Source: CAVQEK01 sp964596645 (GTDB lineage: Bacteria > Bacteroidota > Bacteroidia > Cytophagales > Cyclobacteriaceae). Taken from it: DNA of 64,000 bases. Shown here in pieces: positions 37,914 through 47,500 of the stretch. The stretch covers positions 40,268-104,267 of the forward strand of contig CAZQVB010000015.1 of assembly GCA_964596645.1 (NCBI GenBank). Direction: 5' to 3'. Below the pieces are notes generated by a model that worked only from the letters and a program-made list of their open reading frames with translations, had not been told where the DNA came from and searched no databases. The translations under genes and the position numbers were made by a program. Within the stretch, counting starts at the first letter, position 1. Each line of letters opens with the position of its first letter.

Positions 37914-38435
37914 TTAAATAAGTATGGCGAGTTGGGTGAGTGAGCCCGACACTTTCAGGCCGCGCTTTTCTGCCTGGCTTTGGTTCAGTTCAAATTTTAT
38001 TTTGCCTTCCTGCTCCACAAAATTGATCACTGCCCCCTTGCCTCCCATGCCCGGTTTGTCGGTGATGATGAGCACGGGCTTGCCGTTGGTATGGGCGGCT
38101 ATGGCGTCGATGTTGTCGCAGTCTTTGTCCGATACAATCATGATGTGGCAGTTGCCGCCCTCTGCAGCCGAAGACAGCTTCTTCACTGTGATGGGCATGC
38201 CGTTGGTTTCTTTTTTGGAGGAGGCCATATCCTGCAGGTCTGCCTGCAGATCCGAATTGCCCAATATCCCGATCACAAAGTCACCGCTGTTGCGGCTGTC
38301 GGGCCATTTGATGTATTTGGTAAAGTTGTAGATAAAAATACTTTGATACTTCGCCTTCTGCGCGTTTGCCGTGGTGGCAAAGAGCAGCATCATCCCCAAT
38401 ATTATTACCACTGCCTTATGTGTGCTATTCTCCAT
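37914..38435 (-). CDS. YfiR family (DUF4154) periplasmic protein
   Basis: A protein of 173 residues with a signal peptide (LLFATTANAQ). The family hallmark YNFTKYIKWPD follows a short helix, then DFVIGILGNSDL, HIMIVSDK and PVLIITDKPGMGGKGAVINF; the C-terminal half ends QAEKRGLKVSGSLTQLA. In Pseudomonas, YfiR is the periplasmic repressor of the cyclase YfiN. Bacteroidota homologues are usually encoded next to TonB receptors and sensor kinases, as here. It probably links an envelope or receptor state to the nearby signalling proteins; the partner is inferred. Confidence 0.88.
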   Translation of the reverse strand: MENSTHKAVVIILGMMLLFATTANAQKAKYQSIFIYNFTKYIKWPDSRNSGDFVIGILGNSDLQADLQDMASSKKETNGMPITVKKLSSAAEGGNCHIMIVSDKDCDNIDAIAAHTNGKPVLIITDKPGMGGKGAVINFVEQEGKIKFELNQSQAEKRGLKVSGSLTQLAILI

Positions 38436-38865
38436 TGAGCCAATAGGTTTTAAAAAATTTACCGGGACAAAAGTAGGACGGGCATTTTATATTCCTGTGT
38501 GTCACCTGTTTATACCAATGTAAGATACGCCGCTGCACCAGAGCGTATAAACGCGGTACCTGTGTCGTATTTGCCCAACATTACCATGGTGCGCTTGCTG
38601 TTATTCACTGATTGGGATTTCCGTGCAGATGTTGCACGAAATGCAAAAAGACGGAGGAGATGGAGATAGGGGCTGAAAAAGTGAAGTTAAAAAATGAAAG
38701 GGGCTGTGGCGTACCCATACAAGGCGTTTGCGCTGACCGCCGTCTCGGTTGAATTGCACTTATTCCATATAGTGTATTAAAATATAATGATTTCAACAGT
38801 GTTGAATACAGCGGCAGCCGGCATTGCTGCTTGTGCAGTGGTAGGCAGGCAGCAAAATGCCCAAT
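38436..38865. other. intergenic region upstream of the YfiR-receptor unit
   Basis: These 430 bases separate the receiver gene from yfiR on the same strand. They are AT-rich with short polypurine runs. I see no credible ORF, terminator or good promoter, though a promoter for the YfiR-receptor pair is expected here. Confidence 0.4.
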
Positions 38866-39258
38866 TCAGGATTGAGCCTGCGCACCAATCTGGGTTTGTA
38901 TCTCCTGAAGTTTTTCTAATGTAAGTGGCTTCACCAAAAAATCCTTCACCGAGGCATGCTCCAGTGCTTTTTCGCGGTCTTGCCGGCGCAGTGAGCTGCT
39001 GAGCATGTATATGCGTGTATGGGGGCATTTTTCTTTCAGATCGGACTCAAATGCCTGCACAAACTCGAATCCGTTCATCGGCATCATGTTGAGGTCTACA
39101 AATATGCAGTCGGGCGCGGCATCGTGCGACTGTAGAATTTCCAACGCATGTTGTGGATCATTTTCCAACACGTAGTCGTTCACATTACTACTTTTTTTAA
39201 AGAGCAGGCCCATCAGAAAGTTTAGGTCCTGGTCATCATCTATGTGCATCACGTTCAT
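38866..39258 (-). CDS. single-domain response regulator
   Basis: A protein of 130 residues, one receiver domain: NVMHIDDDQDLNF with the acidic triad, phospho-acceptor Asp55 in CIFVDLNMMPMNGFEF, a Ser-rich switch strand IYMLSSSL, and Lys in DFLVKPL. The MPMNG form resembles Rcp1-type lone receivers that pair with PAS kinases. It overlaps the kinase frame upstream by 4 bases (ATGA), so the two are translationally coupled and should be cognate. Confidence 0.92.
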   Translation of the reverse strand: MNVMHIDDDQDLNFLMGLLFKKSSNVNDYVLENDPQHALEILQSHDAAPDCIFVDLNMMPMNGFEFVQAFESDLKEKCPHTRIYMLSSSLRRQDREKALEHASVKDFLVKPLTLEKLQEIQTQIGAQAQS

Positions 39259-40307
39259 GGCAGTTGTTCTTTTAGGTAAACACAGAAAATAGTACCCTGG
39301 CTGGCTGCGCTGTCTACCTTAATTTTGCCTCCGGTCTTTTCTATCATCGACTTTATGATGTGCAGGCCTATGCCTTTGCCGTCGGTGCCTGTGCTAAATC
39401 GCTTGAAGGGCTTGAACAGGTCGAACTTCACTTTTTCAAAATCCATGCCTATGCCATTGTCTTGCACGGTGAGCAGTATATAGTCTTTATTTTTTTTGGT
39501 GGCAATAGTGATCTCCAGCGGGCGCTCCGGCGATCGGTATTTTATGGCATTGCTCAGCAGGTTTTGCATGATGCTGAAAATGTATCCACGCACGTGATGC
39601 ACCGATTTCACCTGGAAATCCAGGTGCACGGTAGCATCGCCGGGCAGTTCATCACGAAAATGATCCAGTATGCTCTTGGCCAAATTCTCAAACACCACCT
39701 CTTTGGTCGTTTCAGAAACGTTGATCTGGCTGTCTACTATTTCTATGAGGCCATTGAGCGTATCGTCGATGCGGTGTACGGAAGTCTCCAATTTGTTGAT
39801 GAGCAACTGGCGCTTCTTCATATCCTCTTCGGCATCCAGCAGCTCCAGCACCAGCTTCAGGTTGGTAAGCGGAGCGCGCATGTCGTGTGCTATGGCGTGC
39901 ACGAAGCTGTCCATGTGCTGGTTCAGCTGCTCCAACCGCTTGTTTTTATCTTCTATGTTCAGCTCGGCCTCGTGCAGGTGGCTGATGTCGCGCGCGATCA
40001 GCAGGGCACTTTTCACCTTTTTTTCTTCCAGGTCCGGCTCGGGCAGCAGCGTGATGTAGAAATACTTTTTACCATCGACAGCATGCATGTGCTGATAAAA
40101 ATTGACGGGCTTATGACTTTTGAAAAGCTGTTGTATATGTTTTTTCATCTCTCCCGCTTCCGCAGGCTCTATCAGCTTGGTTTTTGCCAGCACCTTGCCG
40201 CTCAGTGACTTGGCCCCTTTGCCCAGCAGTGATTTCACGCTTTGGTTGATGAACAGGATCTTGCCGGCCGGGTTGATCCGTGCAATAATATCCGGGCTGC
40301 TTTCCAC
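39255..40307 (-). CDS. PAS-histidine kinase, C-terminal piece of an interrupted CheB-CheR-kinase gene
   Basis: The first possible start after the TAG at 40377 is the GTG at 40307, giving 350 residues that begin inside a PAS domain (ESSPDIIARINPAGKILF). The frame is open, without a gap, right up to that TAG and continues the upstream frame exactly (RLAHDLKERRTELEQSESYW). After PAS/PAC comes HisKA with VHAIAHDMRAPLTNL, then a HATPase with N box QNLLSNAIKYR, DNGIGMDF and KGIGLHI. On its own it would lack the coiled coil and part of the PAS. It is either translated only by readthrough or reinitiation, or is now separated from its sensor by a nonsense mutation. The cognate lone receiver follows with a 4-bp overlap. 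Confidence 0.8.
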   Translation of the reverse strand: MESSPDIIARINPAGKILFINQSVKSLLGKGAKSLSGKVLAKTKLIEPAEAGEMKKHIQQLFKSHKPVNFYQHMHAVDGKKYFYITLLPEPDLEEKKVKSALLIARDISHLHEAELNIEDKNKRLEQLNQHMDSFVHAIAHDMRAPLTNLKLVLELLDAEEDMKKRQLLINKLETSVHRIDDTLNGLIEIVDSQINVSETTKEVVFENLAKSILDHFRDELPGDATVHLDFQVKSVHHVRGYIFSIMQNLLSNAIKYRSPERPLEITIATKKNKDYILLTVQDNGIGMDFEKVKFDLFKPFKRFSTGTDGKGIGLHIIKSMIEKTGGKIKVDSAASQGTIFCVYLKEQLP

Positions 40308-40376
40308 CAGCGAGCGCCAGTAGCTCTCTGACTGCTCCAGCTCAGTTCTGCGCTCCTTCAGGTCGTGCGCCAGCCG

Positions 40377-42878
40377 CTATAGCTCCAGGTTTTGATTGGT
40401 GAGCTCCGTAATGTCCACAATGGTGATCACCACACCTTCTATGCGCATGTCGTTGGTTTTGTAAGGCAGCATCTTCATCATGGCATATCCCTGGTTGCTT
40501 TTCACTTCTTTTTTCAGGGGCTCCAGTGTGCGCAGTACGTACGTAATGTCCTTTTTCAGGTCATCATACTCAAAGTTGAAGGTGTAGTGCTCTATGGGCC
40601 GGCCAATGTCGCTTTCGCGGATGTTGAAGTACTGCTGCACGGCTGGGGTATACTTTCTTATTTTCAGGTCACGATCTAAAAAGATGGTGGCTATTTGCGT
40701 GGTTATGAAAAGGTTGGTCACGTCGTCGTGCAGGGTAGAGATTTCTTCTATCTTGCTCTGCAACTCCATGTTCACGGTCTTCAATTCTTCGTTGGTCGAT
40801 TGCAGCTCTTCATTGGTGGTCTGCATCTCTTCATTGCTGCTTTTCATCTCCTCATTGCTCGATTGCAGCTCTTCGTTGATGGCCTCGAGCTCATCGGAGG
40901 TATACACCAATTCTTTGCGGCACTGTTGTAGTTCGGCTTCAAGTCGCTCTATTTCGCGCTCTGAGTCGCGCGGGGTTATTTCCAGAAAGTGCGCATCGTC
41001 TTCCTCTATTTTTCTGCCGTTTATCTCTATCACCACCAGCCGCTGGCGAGGTTGTTTGCCGTAGTGATTATACACGCTCAGGTCTACCAGCTCCTCTCCG
41101 CCGTCGGGCATGCTCACCAGCACATCTTTTACCATTACGTGCGTTTGTGCCTCGCGCACACGGCTGAGCCCGTTGCGTAAGGCCATGGAAAAGTTGCCCT
41201 TCACCATGTCGAATATGTTCAGGTTAGTGCGCTTGTTGGGGAATTTGAAGTAGCGCTCTATGCGGCCGGTGGTGTAGAGCACTTCATTGGCCTCCGACAG
41301 CAGCAGGCAGTCGGGCGCATATTTGTTCACCAGCAGCTCGGCATAGCTTTCCTGTTCCTGGCTGGCGCTGAGCGATTTTATTCTTGCCGGTGCATTGGGC
41401 AGTGGCGGCATGTACTTGTCGAAGTTGAACGAATCGACTAAATCGATGCGGAAGCGCTTAGTGCTAAAGTTGTTCTTGAAAATCTTCGATTTCAACGATA
41501 CCTTCTCAAACAATTCAGTGAGGTCGCCATCGGTTTCGTTGGCGCCTACCATCAGGTATCCTTCATTGTGCAGGCTGTAGTTGAAGGTATACAGCAGCTT
41601 CTTTTGCACATCTTCTTTGAGGTATATGAACAGGTTGCGGCAGCTTATGAAATCGAGCCGTATAAAGGGCGGATCGCTCAGCAGGTTGTGTACAGAAAAG
41701 ATCAGCTTTTTGCGTATTTCTTTATTGATCTCGTACAGGTCTCCTTTTTTAAAGAAGTATTTGTGCAGCAAATGGGGCGGCACCTGGTTTTCTATTAGGG
41801 CTGAAAATTGCCCGCGCCCGGCGAGCTCTATGGCCTTGGGGTTGAGGTCGGTAGCAAACAACTTGAAGTCCAGAGAGAGCTGCTGTTTTTGTATGTATTC
41901 TTCCAGCAGCATGGCCACTGAGTAGGCTTCCTCGCCCGTGGAGCAGCCCGCCACCCACAGGCGCAGTATATCGCGCCCATTGTGGTTTTTGCACATGTCA
42001 GGTATCACTACCTCCTCCAGGGTCATAAACGATTCCTTGTCCCTGAAAAACTCCGTGACACCAATCAGCAGATCGTTAAACAGTGTGCGCAGTTCTTCCG
42101 GATTCTTCTGCAGCAGCTCGTGGTAGTCGTGCACGCTGGAGAGGTGGTTTATCTTTATGCGCTTGTCGATGCGCCGCAGCAGGGTATTGGGTTTGTACTC
42201 CCTAAAGTTGACGCCGGAATACACAGAAACCTGCGTGATTATCTTTTGAATATCGTCGTCGTCAGATGTGCCTTGCGGGTTATCCACCGCCAACACTTCC
42301 TTTGCCTTCACATATTTGCACAGCTTTTCTGCTATCTGCTCGGTGGTGCCTATAAAGTCGGGATGGTCGGATATGATGGTGGAGAGGGGCATATTGGAGA
42401 AAGAAGCGTCGGCAGGCTCCTGCACCATCACCACACCGCCCTTTTCTTTTACGGCCTGTGCACCTTTGGCCCCGTCGGAACCCAGGCCAGACAATACTAC
42501 GGCCACTGCCTGCTCTTGGCTGTGCTCTGCCAGCGACTTGAAAAAGGCATCTATGGTGTCGTTTAAATGGTTGGTGGCCGGTCGCTTCTTCAGGTTCAGG
42601 TGGCCATCGGTGAGCAGCAGATAGTGCGTGGGAGGTATCACGTACACCTTGTTCTTCTCTATGGCCATTTTGCTTTTTACCTGCATCACCGGCAGCGGGC
42701 AGGCCTTGGCCAGTGTTTCGGCCAGCAGGCTTTTTTGGTCCTTTGCCAGGTGCTGTACCACCACAAAAGCAATATTGGGCTTTTCCTCAATATGCTGTAA
42801 GAGCGAGGTGAGCGCCTGAATGCCTCCGGCCGATGCGCCTATGCCGGCTATATAAAAATTTTCCTTTTGCTTGGCCAT
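40377..42878 (-). CDS. CheB-CheR fusion with PAS domain, ended by an in-frame TAG
   Basis: A protein of 833 residues from the ATG at 42878 (MAKQKENFYIAG); 13 more codons are open upstream. A CheB methylesterase domain occupies about 1-190, with Ser16 in GIGASAGG, His in VVVQHLAKD and Asp in SGLGSDGAKG. A CheR methyltransferase domain (about 200-465) has FFRDKESF, WVAGCSTGEEAYS and FISCRNLFIYL. A coiled coil with repeated SSNEEM / TNEEL motifs (about 630-700) and a PAS domain follow. The stop TAG at 40377-40379 falls in what reads as a second coiled coil (NQNLEL-stop-RLAHDLKER). Such fusions usually continue into PAS and kinase domains, which is exactly what lies downstream in frame. Confidence 0.88.
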   Translation of the reverse strand: MAKQKENFYIAGIGASAGGIQALTSLLQHIEEKPNIAFVVVQHLAKDQKSLLAETLAKACPLPVMQVKSKMAIEKNKVYVIPPTHYLLLTDGHLNLKKRPATNHLNDTIDAFFKSLAEHSQEQAVAVVLSGLGSDGAKGAQAVKEKGGVVMVQEPADASFSNMPLSTIISDHPDFIGTTEQIAEKLCKYVKAKEVLAVDNPQGTSDDDDIQKIITQVSVYSGVNFREYKPNTLLRRIDKRIKINHLSSVHDYHELLQKNPEELRTLFNDLLIGVTEFFRDKESFMTLEEVVIPDMCKNHNGRDILRLWVAGCSTGEEAYSVAMLLEEYIQKQQLSLDFKLFATDLNPKAIELAGRGQFSALIENQVPPHLLHKYFFKKGDLYEINKEIRKKLIFSVHNLLSDPPFIRLDFISCRNLFIYLKEDVQKKLLYTFNYSLHNEGYLMVGANETDGDLTELFEKVSLKSKIFKNNFSTKRFRIDLVDSFNFDKYMPPLPNAPARIKSLSASQEQESYAELLVNKYAPDCLLLSEANEVLYTTGRIERYFKFPNKRTNLNIFDMVKGNFSMALRNGLSRVREAQTHVMVKDVLVSMPDGGEELVDLSVYNHYGKQPRQRLVVIEINGRKIEEDDAHFLEITPRDSEREIERLEAELQQCRKELVYTSDELEAINEELQSSNEEMKSSNEEMQTTNEELQSTNEELKTVNMELQSKIEEISTLHDDVTNLFITTQIATIFLDRDLKIRKYTPAVQQYFNIRESDIGRPIEHYTFNFEYDDLKKDITYVLRTLEPLKKEVKSNQGYAMMKMLPYKTNDMRIEGVVITIVDITELTNQNLEL

Positions 42879-43020
42879 GTTGGTTTGGTAAACTCCCGGG
42901 TTACATATTACATACAAACCGGGAATATTTGTTTGCTGGTACTTTGTCTACTTTAGGCATTGATCAGTCAATAATGGCGCTCACGATGAGCTTCTCCAAT
43001 AAAAAAGGCAAACAATGCCA

Positions 43021-43040
43021 TTGTGCCTGAGTAGGCACAA
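43021..43040 (-). terminator. possible terminator hairpin after the metallo-hydrolase gene
   Basis: A perfect 8-bp stem, TTGTGCCT-GAGT-AGGCACAA. On the minus strand a second small GGCA/TGCC hairpin followed by six T comes just after it. It lies about 90 bases beyond the hydrolase stop and before the CheB-CheR gene. Confidence 0.4.
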
Positions 43041-43130
43041 GATCAATTTACCGCAATAAATTACTTTTTTCAAAGTGTTTATAAATCTTATAACTAGCCA
43101 GATTGAGAAATGATTATGATCGAAAATCAA

Positions 43131-44165
43131 TCAGTCGAACGAATAGCCTTCTCCCTCGGCCAACAGCATAAAATCATTTGAATCGAGATTCAAATCGTTC
43201 AGCGCAATTTCCAGGTCGGCCTGTGGCTGCTGCATGCCATCGTCGGCCAGGGGGAAGGTGCCGTAGTGCATGGCTATGCTTACCCGGGCACCCAATGCCT
43301 GGTGTATACGCACGGCCTCCTCTGGCGAAATGTGTACCGGGCTCATAAACCACTCGGGCTTATAGGCGCCAATGGGCAGCAGTGCCACCTGTATGGGCCC
43401 GCTTCGTGAGCCTATCTCTTCAAAGAAGTCGGCATAGCCCGTATCGCCGGCGAAGTAAATATTGCCTTCCGCAGGGCGCTGCACCACATACCCACACCAG
43501 AGCGTGCGGTCGCGGTCGAACATGCCGCGGCCCGAAAAATGACGCGCCGGCACCGATTGCACGGCCACCTGATCTGTGATGGGGTGCGTCTGCCACCAGT
43601 CCAGCTCCTGTACCTTTTCTACGCCTAGCTGCTGCATATATGCACCCACCCCCAGTGGCACCAGGAAGAGCGGCTGATGTGCCTCCTCCAACCGGCGGAT
43701 GGTGGGTGCATCAAGGTGGTCGTAGTGGTTGTGGCTGATGAGCACTGCGTGTATGCGCGGGAGTTGCTCAAAGGCAATGCCGGGTGGCCGCATACGGCTG
43801 GGGCCCGCCCAGCTTACCGGGCTGGTGCGCTCGCTCCAGATGGGATCGGTGAGCACATTGATGCCGTTGGTCTGTATCAAAAATGTGGAGTGGTTCACAA
43901 AGGTGATGCGCGCCTTGTCGGTAACTGTGGCCGGTGGCTGGGGGCCGGTGGGCAGGTTCATTTGCTTTTCCCAGGTGCCCTGGTCGCGGTTCAGGCTCCA
44001 CTTGAGCACGTCCAGCCATCCTTTGGCAGACGCATGCCCTGGTGTGGTAAAAGTTTTACCGTCGAAGTGTGCAGATGTTGGCCCGCTGTACACGGGGGCC
44101 GACACATAATAACCCACACCAACCGCTACAGCGACAATGACCAGAACAATGGCGATGATCCACAT
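43131..44165 (-). CDS. NAPE-PLD-like metallo-beta-lactamase fold hydrolase
   Basis: A protein of 344 residues from the ATG at 44165. The frame is open for another 102 codons upstream, but those have no conserved character and are rejected. One N-terminal membrane anchor (WIIAIVLVIVAVAVGVGYYV) is followed by the metallo-hydrolase domain: ITFVNHSTFLIQT, LTDPIWSERTSPVSWAGPSR, the metal site ISHNHYDHLD, and FAGDTGYADFF. The DPIWSER and PSRMRPPG blocks are those of bacterial N-acyl-phosphatidylethanolamine phospholipase D-like (UlaG/RomA-type) proteins. It would sit on the inner membrane facing the periplasm. The substrate, perhaps a phospholipid, is inferred from family only. Confidence 0.88.
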   Translation of the reverse strand: MWIIAIVLVIVAVAVGVGYYVSAPVYSGPTSAHFDGKTFTTPGHASAKGWLDVLKWSLNRDQGTWEKQMNLPTGPQPPATVTDKARITFVNHSTFLIQTNGINVLTDPIWSERTSPVSWAGPSRMRPPGIAFEQLPRIHAVLISHNHYDHLDAPTIRRLEEAHQPLFLVPLGVGAYMQQLGVEKVQELDWWQTHPITDQVAVQSVPARHFSGRGMFDRDRTLWCGYVVQRPAEGNIYFAGDTGYADFFEEIGSRSGPIQVALLPIGAYKPEWFMSPVHISPEEAVRIHQALGARVSIAMHYGTFPLADDGMQQPQADLEIALNDLNLDSNDFMLLAEGEGYSFD

Positions 44166-44551
44166 AAATAGTTTTCTTAAGGTTTTCAAAAGGTTTCCGG
44201 GTTTAGCAGAGCGCTCAGGCAGAGTACAAGGTAGAACGAATGTATCGCTTTCGCTAAATAAAAAATGACAGCGGGGCCAGGCGTGATCTGCACCAGCCTG
44301 AGTGTGGCAGCACAGCGGGCGTTGGTAATTTTTTGGAGTGTAAACTGAAATCGCTGCATCACCCCTGAGAAGAAGACGAGGGGTGTACAGCGGTAGGCCG
44401 TTTATCTTGCCTGCATTAATTACAATGTACTTTTGGCTGTCAGATTGGCTCTGGTAGCAGCACAGCACCACCAGCCAGTTGGCTTATTTTTGTAGGTGAT
44501 GCCCCCACCACCCGTGGAGGCCATGCCTATTGATCATCTATATATTTCGCC
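44166..44551. other. divergent intergenic region
   Basis: These 386 bases lie between the divergent hydrolase and TPR genes. The hydrolase frame stays open through most of this stretch without coding character. No hairpin or clear promoter is evident. Confidence 0.35.
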
Positions 44552-47500
44552 ATGAAGCCTCTTTCATTTTTGTATATCCTGCTCAGCCTTTTTTGCTATA
44601 CTGCTCAAGCCCAGATCGACAAGGCCTTTGTGCAGGTAAAGGTGTATGGCAAAGACAGCACACTGCTGCGCAAAGGCACCGCCAGCTTTTTGGAGGGTCA
44701 GGGCGCAATCGTGACCACCGACGCACTGTTTGACGGTGCCGCCTTTGCCGAGGTGGTCACCAAAGACAAAAGCGTGCACAACATACAGCAGGTGACGCGC
44801 TACAATACGGCCACGGGCATAGTGCAGTGCACCATCGACAAAACACTATCGCTGAAAGCCAACAAACTAACCACCACCTACGACCTGCCCAAACGCGGCG
44901 AAAAGCTCCTCATCGTACGCGCCGCCGGTGAGGGCAAATTCGACATAGCGCCGCTCTCCGTAGGCGCAGTGACGGAGGTAGAAAGCTTCGGCGCAGTGTA
45001 TGAAATGGCTACCAAAATCGACCATTCGTATGCCGGAGCCCCGGTATTGAATGAAAAAAAACAGCTGGTAGGCATCGCCGTACCCATACAGCGAGACGAG
45101 CCGGAAATATTTGTGGCCAGCATAGTCACGCTGATGAAGGGGAAGGAAACATCAGAATCGTTGGTACAATGGCTCGCATCTGCCCAACCCTCTCCGGTGC
45201 TTCTTACAGCGCTGATGGATTACATCGACGGCAAGCGTGACAATGCCCTTGGGAATTTTGCAAAAGCGCAAAAAATGTTTCCAAACAATGCCACCGCCTA
45301 TTACCTGCCCGGGGTGCTCTACCTGAAAAACAATGAATTGGAACCTGCACAGCGCGACATTGAGAAGGCGCTGAGCATAGACCCGGAAATAAAATCGGCC
45401 TATCAATATCTGGGCTTTGCCTTCTATCGCGATGGCCGCTATGCCGAGGCGCTGAAGTACTACGATGGCGCCATAGAGCGATATGCGGTGTCGCCGGAGT
45501 TATCGGCCTTTCGCGGCCGCTGCCGGTATCAGGTGGGCGACTACGCCGGCGCCATCGAAGACATCAACAAGGCAGAATCTATGGGCTCTGAGGAGTCTGA
45601 CATTTTCTATTACAGGGGAAACGCGAAATTTCAGCAGCGCGACTACCAGGGCGCTTTAGCCGATTTCGACAAGGCAATAAGCCAGGGTGAAAATACTGAG
45701 CTGGTGTACAACAACCGGGGCAAGGCCAGGCTGCTGCTGAAAATGCCCGAGCAGGCTATCGAAGACTTTGAGAAAAGCATTGCCATAAACCCTGAATACT
45801 TGAAGGCCAGGGTGAACATCGGCGACGCCATGTTCAACATGGGGAAGCTCGATGAGGCACTTGGCCACTTGCAGAAGGCAAGAGAACTGGGCGAGAGCAG
45901 CGCAGAGCTGTATGCCATGCTGGGCTTGTGCAAATATGCCGCAGGCGATGGCAAAGCCGCCCTCGACGATCTGAACACCGCGGCACGCATGGGCTCCAAA
46001 GACGGCCGTATTTACTACACCCGGGGCATCATGAAGCTGGCCTCGAAAGACTATGCCGGCGCATTGGAAGACCTGAACGGTGCAGTAGCGCTGGGGCACG
46101 AAACGGCCGAAACTTTCGCGGCCAGGGGTAAGAGCAATTTTCATGAGAAAAAATATGCCGAGGCAATGGCTGACCTGGGCCGGGCCATCGAAAAAGGCTA
46201 CCAGGATACCGAGGTGTACGCCATTCGTGGCGATGCGGCTTATTTCACCGGCAACTACACAGCAGCCATCGCCGACTACAACAAAGCCATTGCTGAAGGG
46301 GCCTCGGGCGGAGAGATCCATCACAGACTGGGTGAAGCACTTTTTGCCACCCAGCAGTACGCCGAGGCGCTTACCAACTACGAAAAAGCAGGTGCTGCCG
46401 GCGTGCAGCACCCCGTGATGCTGCTGCACCGTGGCTACTGCAAGCAGGTAGCCGGGGCACTGGACGAGGCGCTGAGCGACTACAACGCTGTGCTCAAGAA
46501 AAACCCGGAGACCAAAGAAGCCTATGCCTACCGCGGCCAGGTAAACTTTTTGCTTTTCCACTACCAGCAAGCCATCACCGACCTGGAAACAGCCATGAAA
46601 GCCGGCCTGCTGGACAACGCCGGCCTCACCCTGCTGGGCCGGGCATACTTCGAAACACAGAATTATGCCAAAGCATTGGATTATCTGAACCAGTCCATCA
46701 GCCGGGGCGAGACCGACAAGCACGCGTTCAGGGCGCGCGGCCATGCGCACTATTTTTTGAAGAATTACGAAAATGCCGCGTTCGACATCACCCGGGCCAT
46801 GGATGAGGGATTGAAAGATATGGACAGCTACCTGTACCGGGGCGAGGCGCTGTACGAAACGGAGCAATATGCCCGGGCAGAGGCAGACATGAGCGAAGGT
46901 ATAAAGCTGGGGGCCGATGTGGCGTCTGCCTATTTCGTGCGTGGGGCCTCGCGCTACTATCTGCAGAAAAATGAGGATGCACTGAGCGACCTCAGCAAAG
47001 CCATTGCTCTGGAGCCCGGCAATGGGCAGGCGAGCTATTTCAAAGGCAATGTGCGCTTCCGGCTCAAAGACTACGATGCGGCGCTGGAAGATTATGAGCA
47101 GGCGCTGGCCAATGGTTTCGAAGACGCCATACTGTACAACAACCGCGGCAAAGCCAGGCAACTGCTGCAGCAGTACGAAGAGGCGCTGGCAGATTACACC
47201 AAGGCCATCAGTATGGATAAAGACTACAACCGCGCCTACGAAAACAGGGCGCTATGCCTCTACGAAATGGAGCGATTTGCTGAAGCCATCAAAGATTTTA
47301 CCCTGTTGGAGAAGCGCGGCGACCTGGCAGCGGAATACCTCTACTATTTCGGCCAGGCTTACTTCTATGCCGGCAGGTTTCCGCTGGCCATGTCTTACCT
47401 CGACAAAGCCATAGAAGCCGGTACGCGCTACGACATGGCCTATGTGAACAGAGGCATGTGCCATGTTGACAATGAAAATCACACAGCGGCCATCGCCGAT

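Noticed and set aside
44166..44471. N-terminal 102-residue extension of the metallo-hydrolase
   Set aside because: It precedes a clear membrane anchor start, has many Cys and no conserved pattern.
45656..47161. 501-residue open frame antisense to the TPR gene
   Set aside because: It is the mirror of a repetitive GC-rich TPR gene and has no domain; the plus-strand repeats explain it fully.
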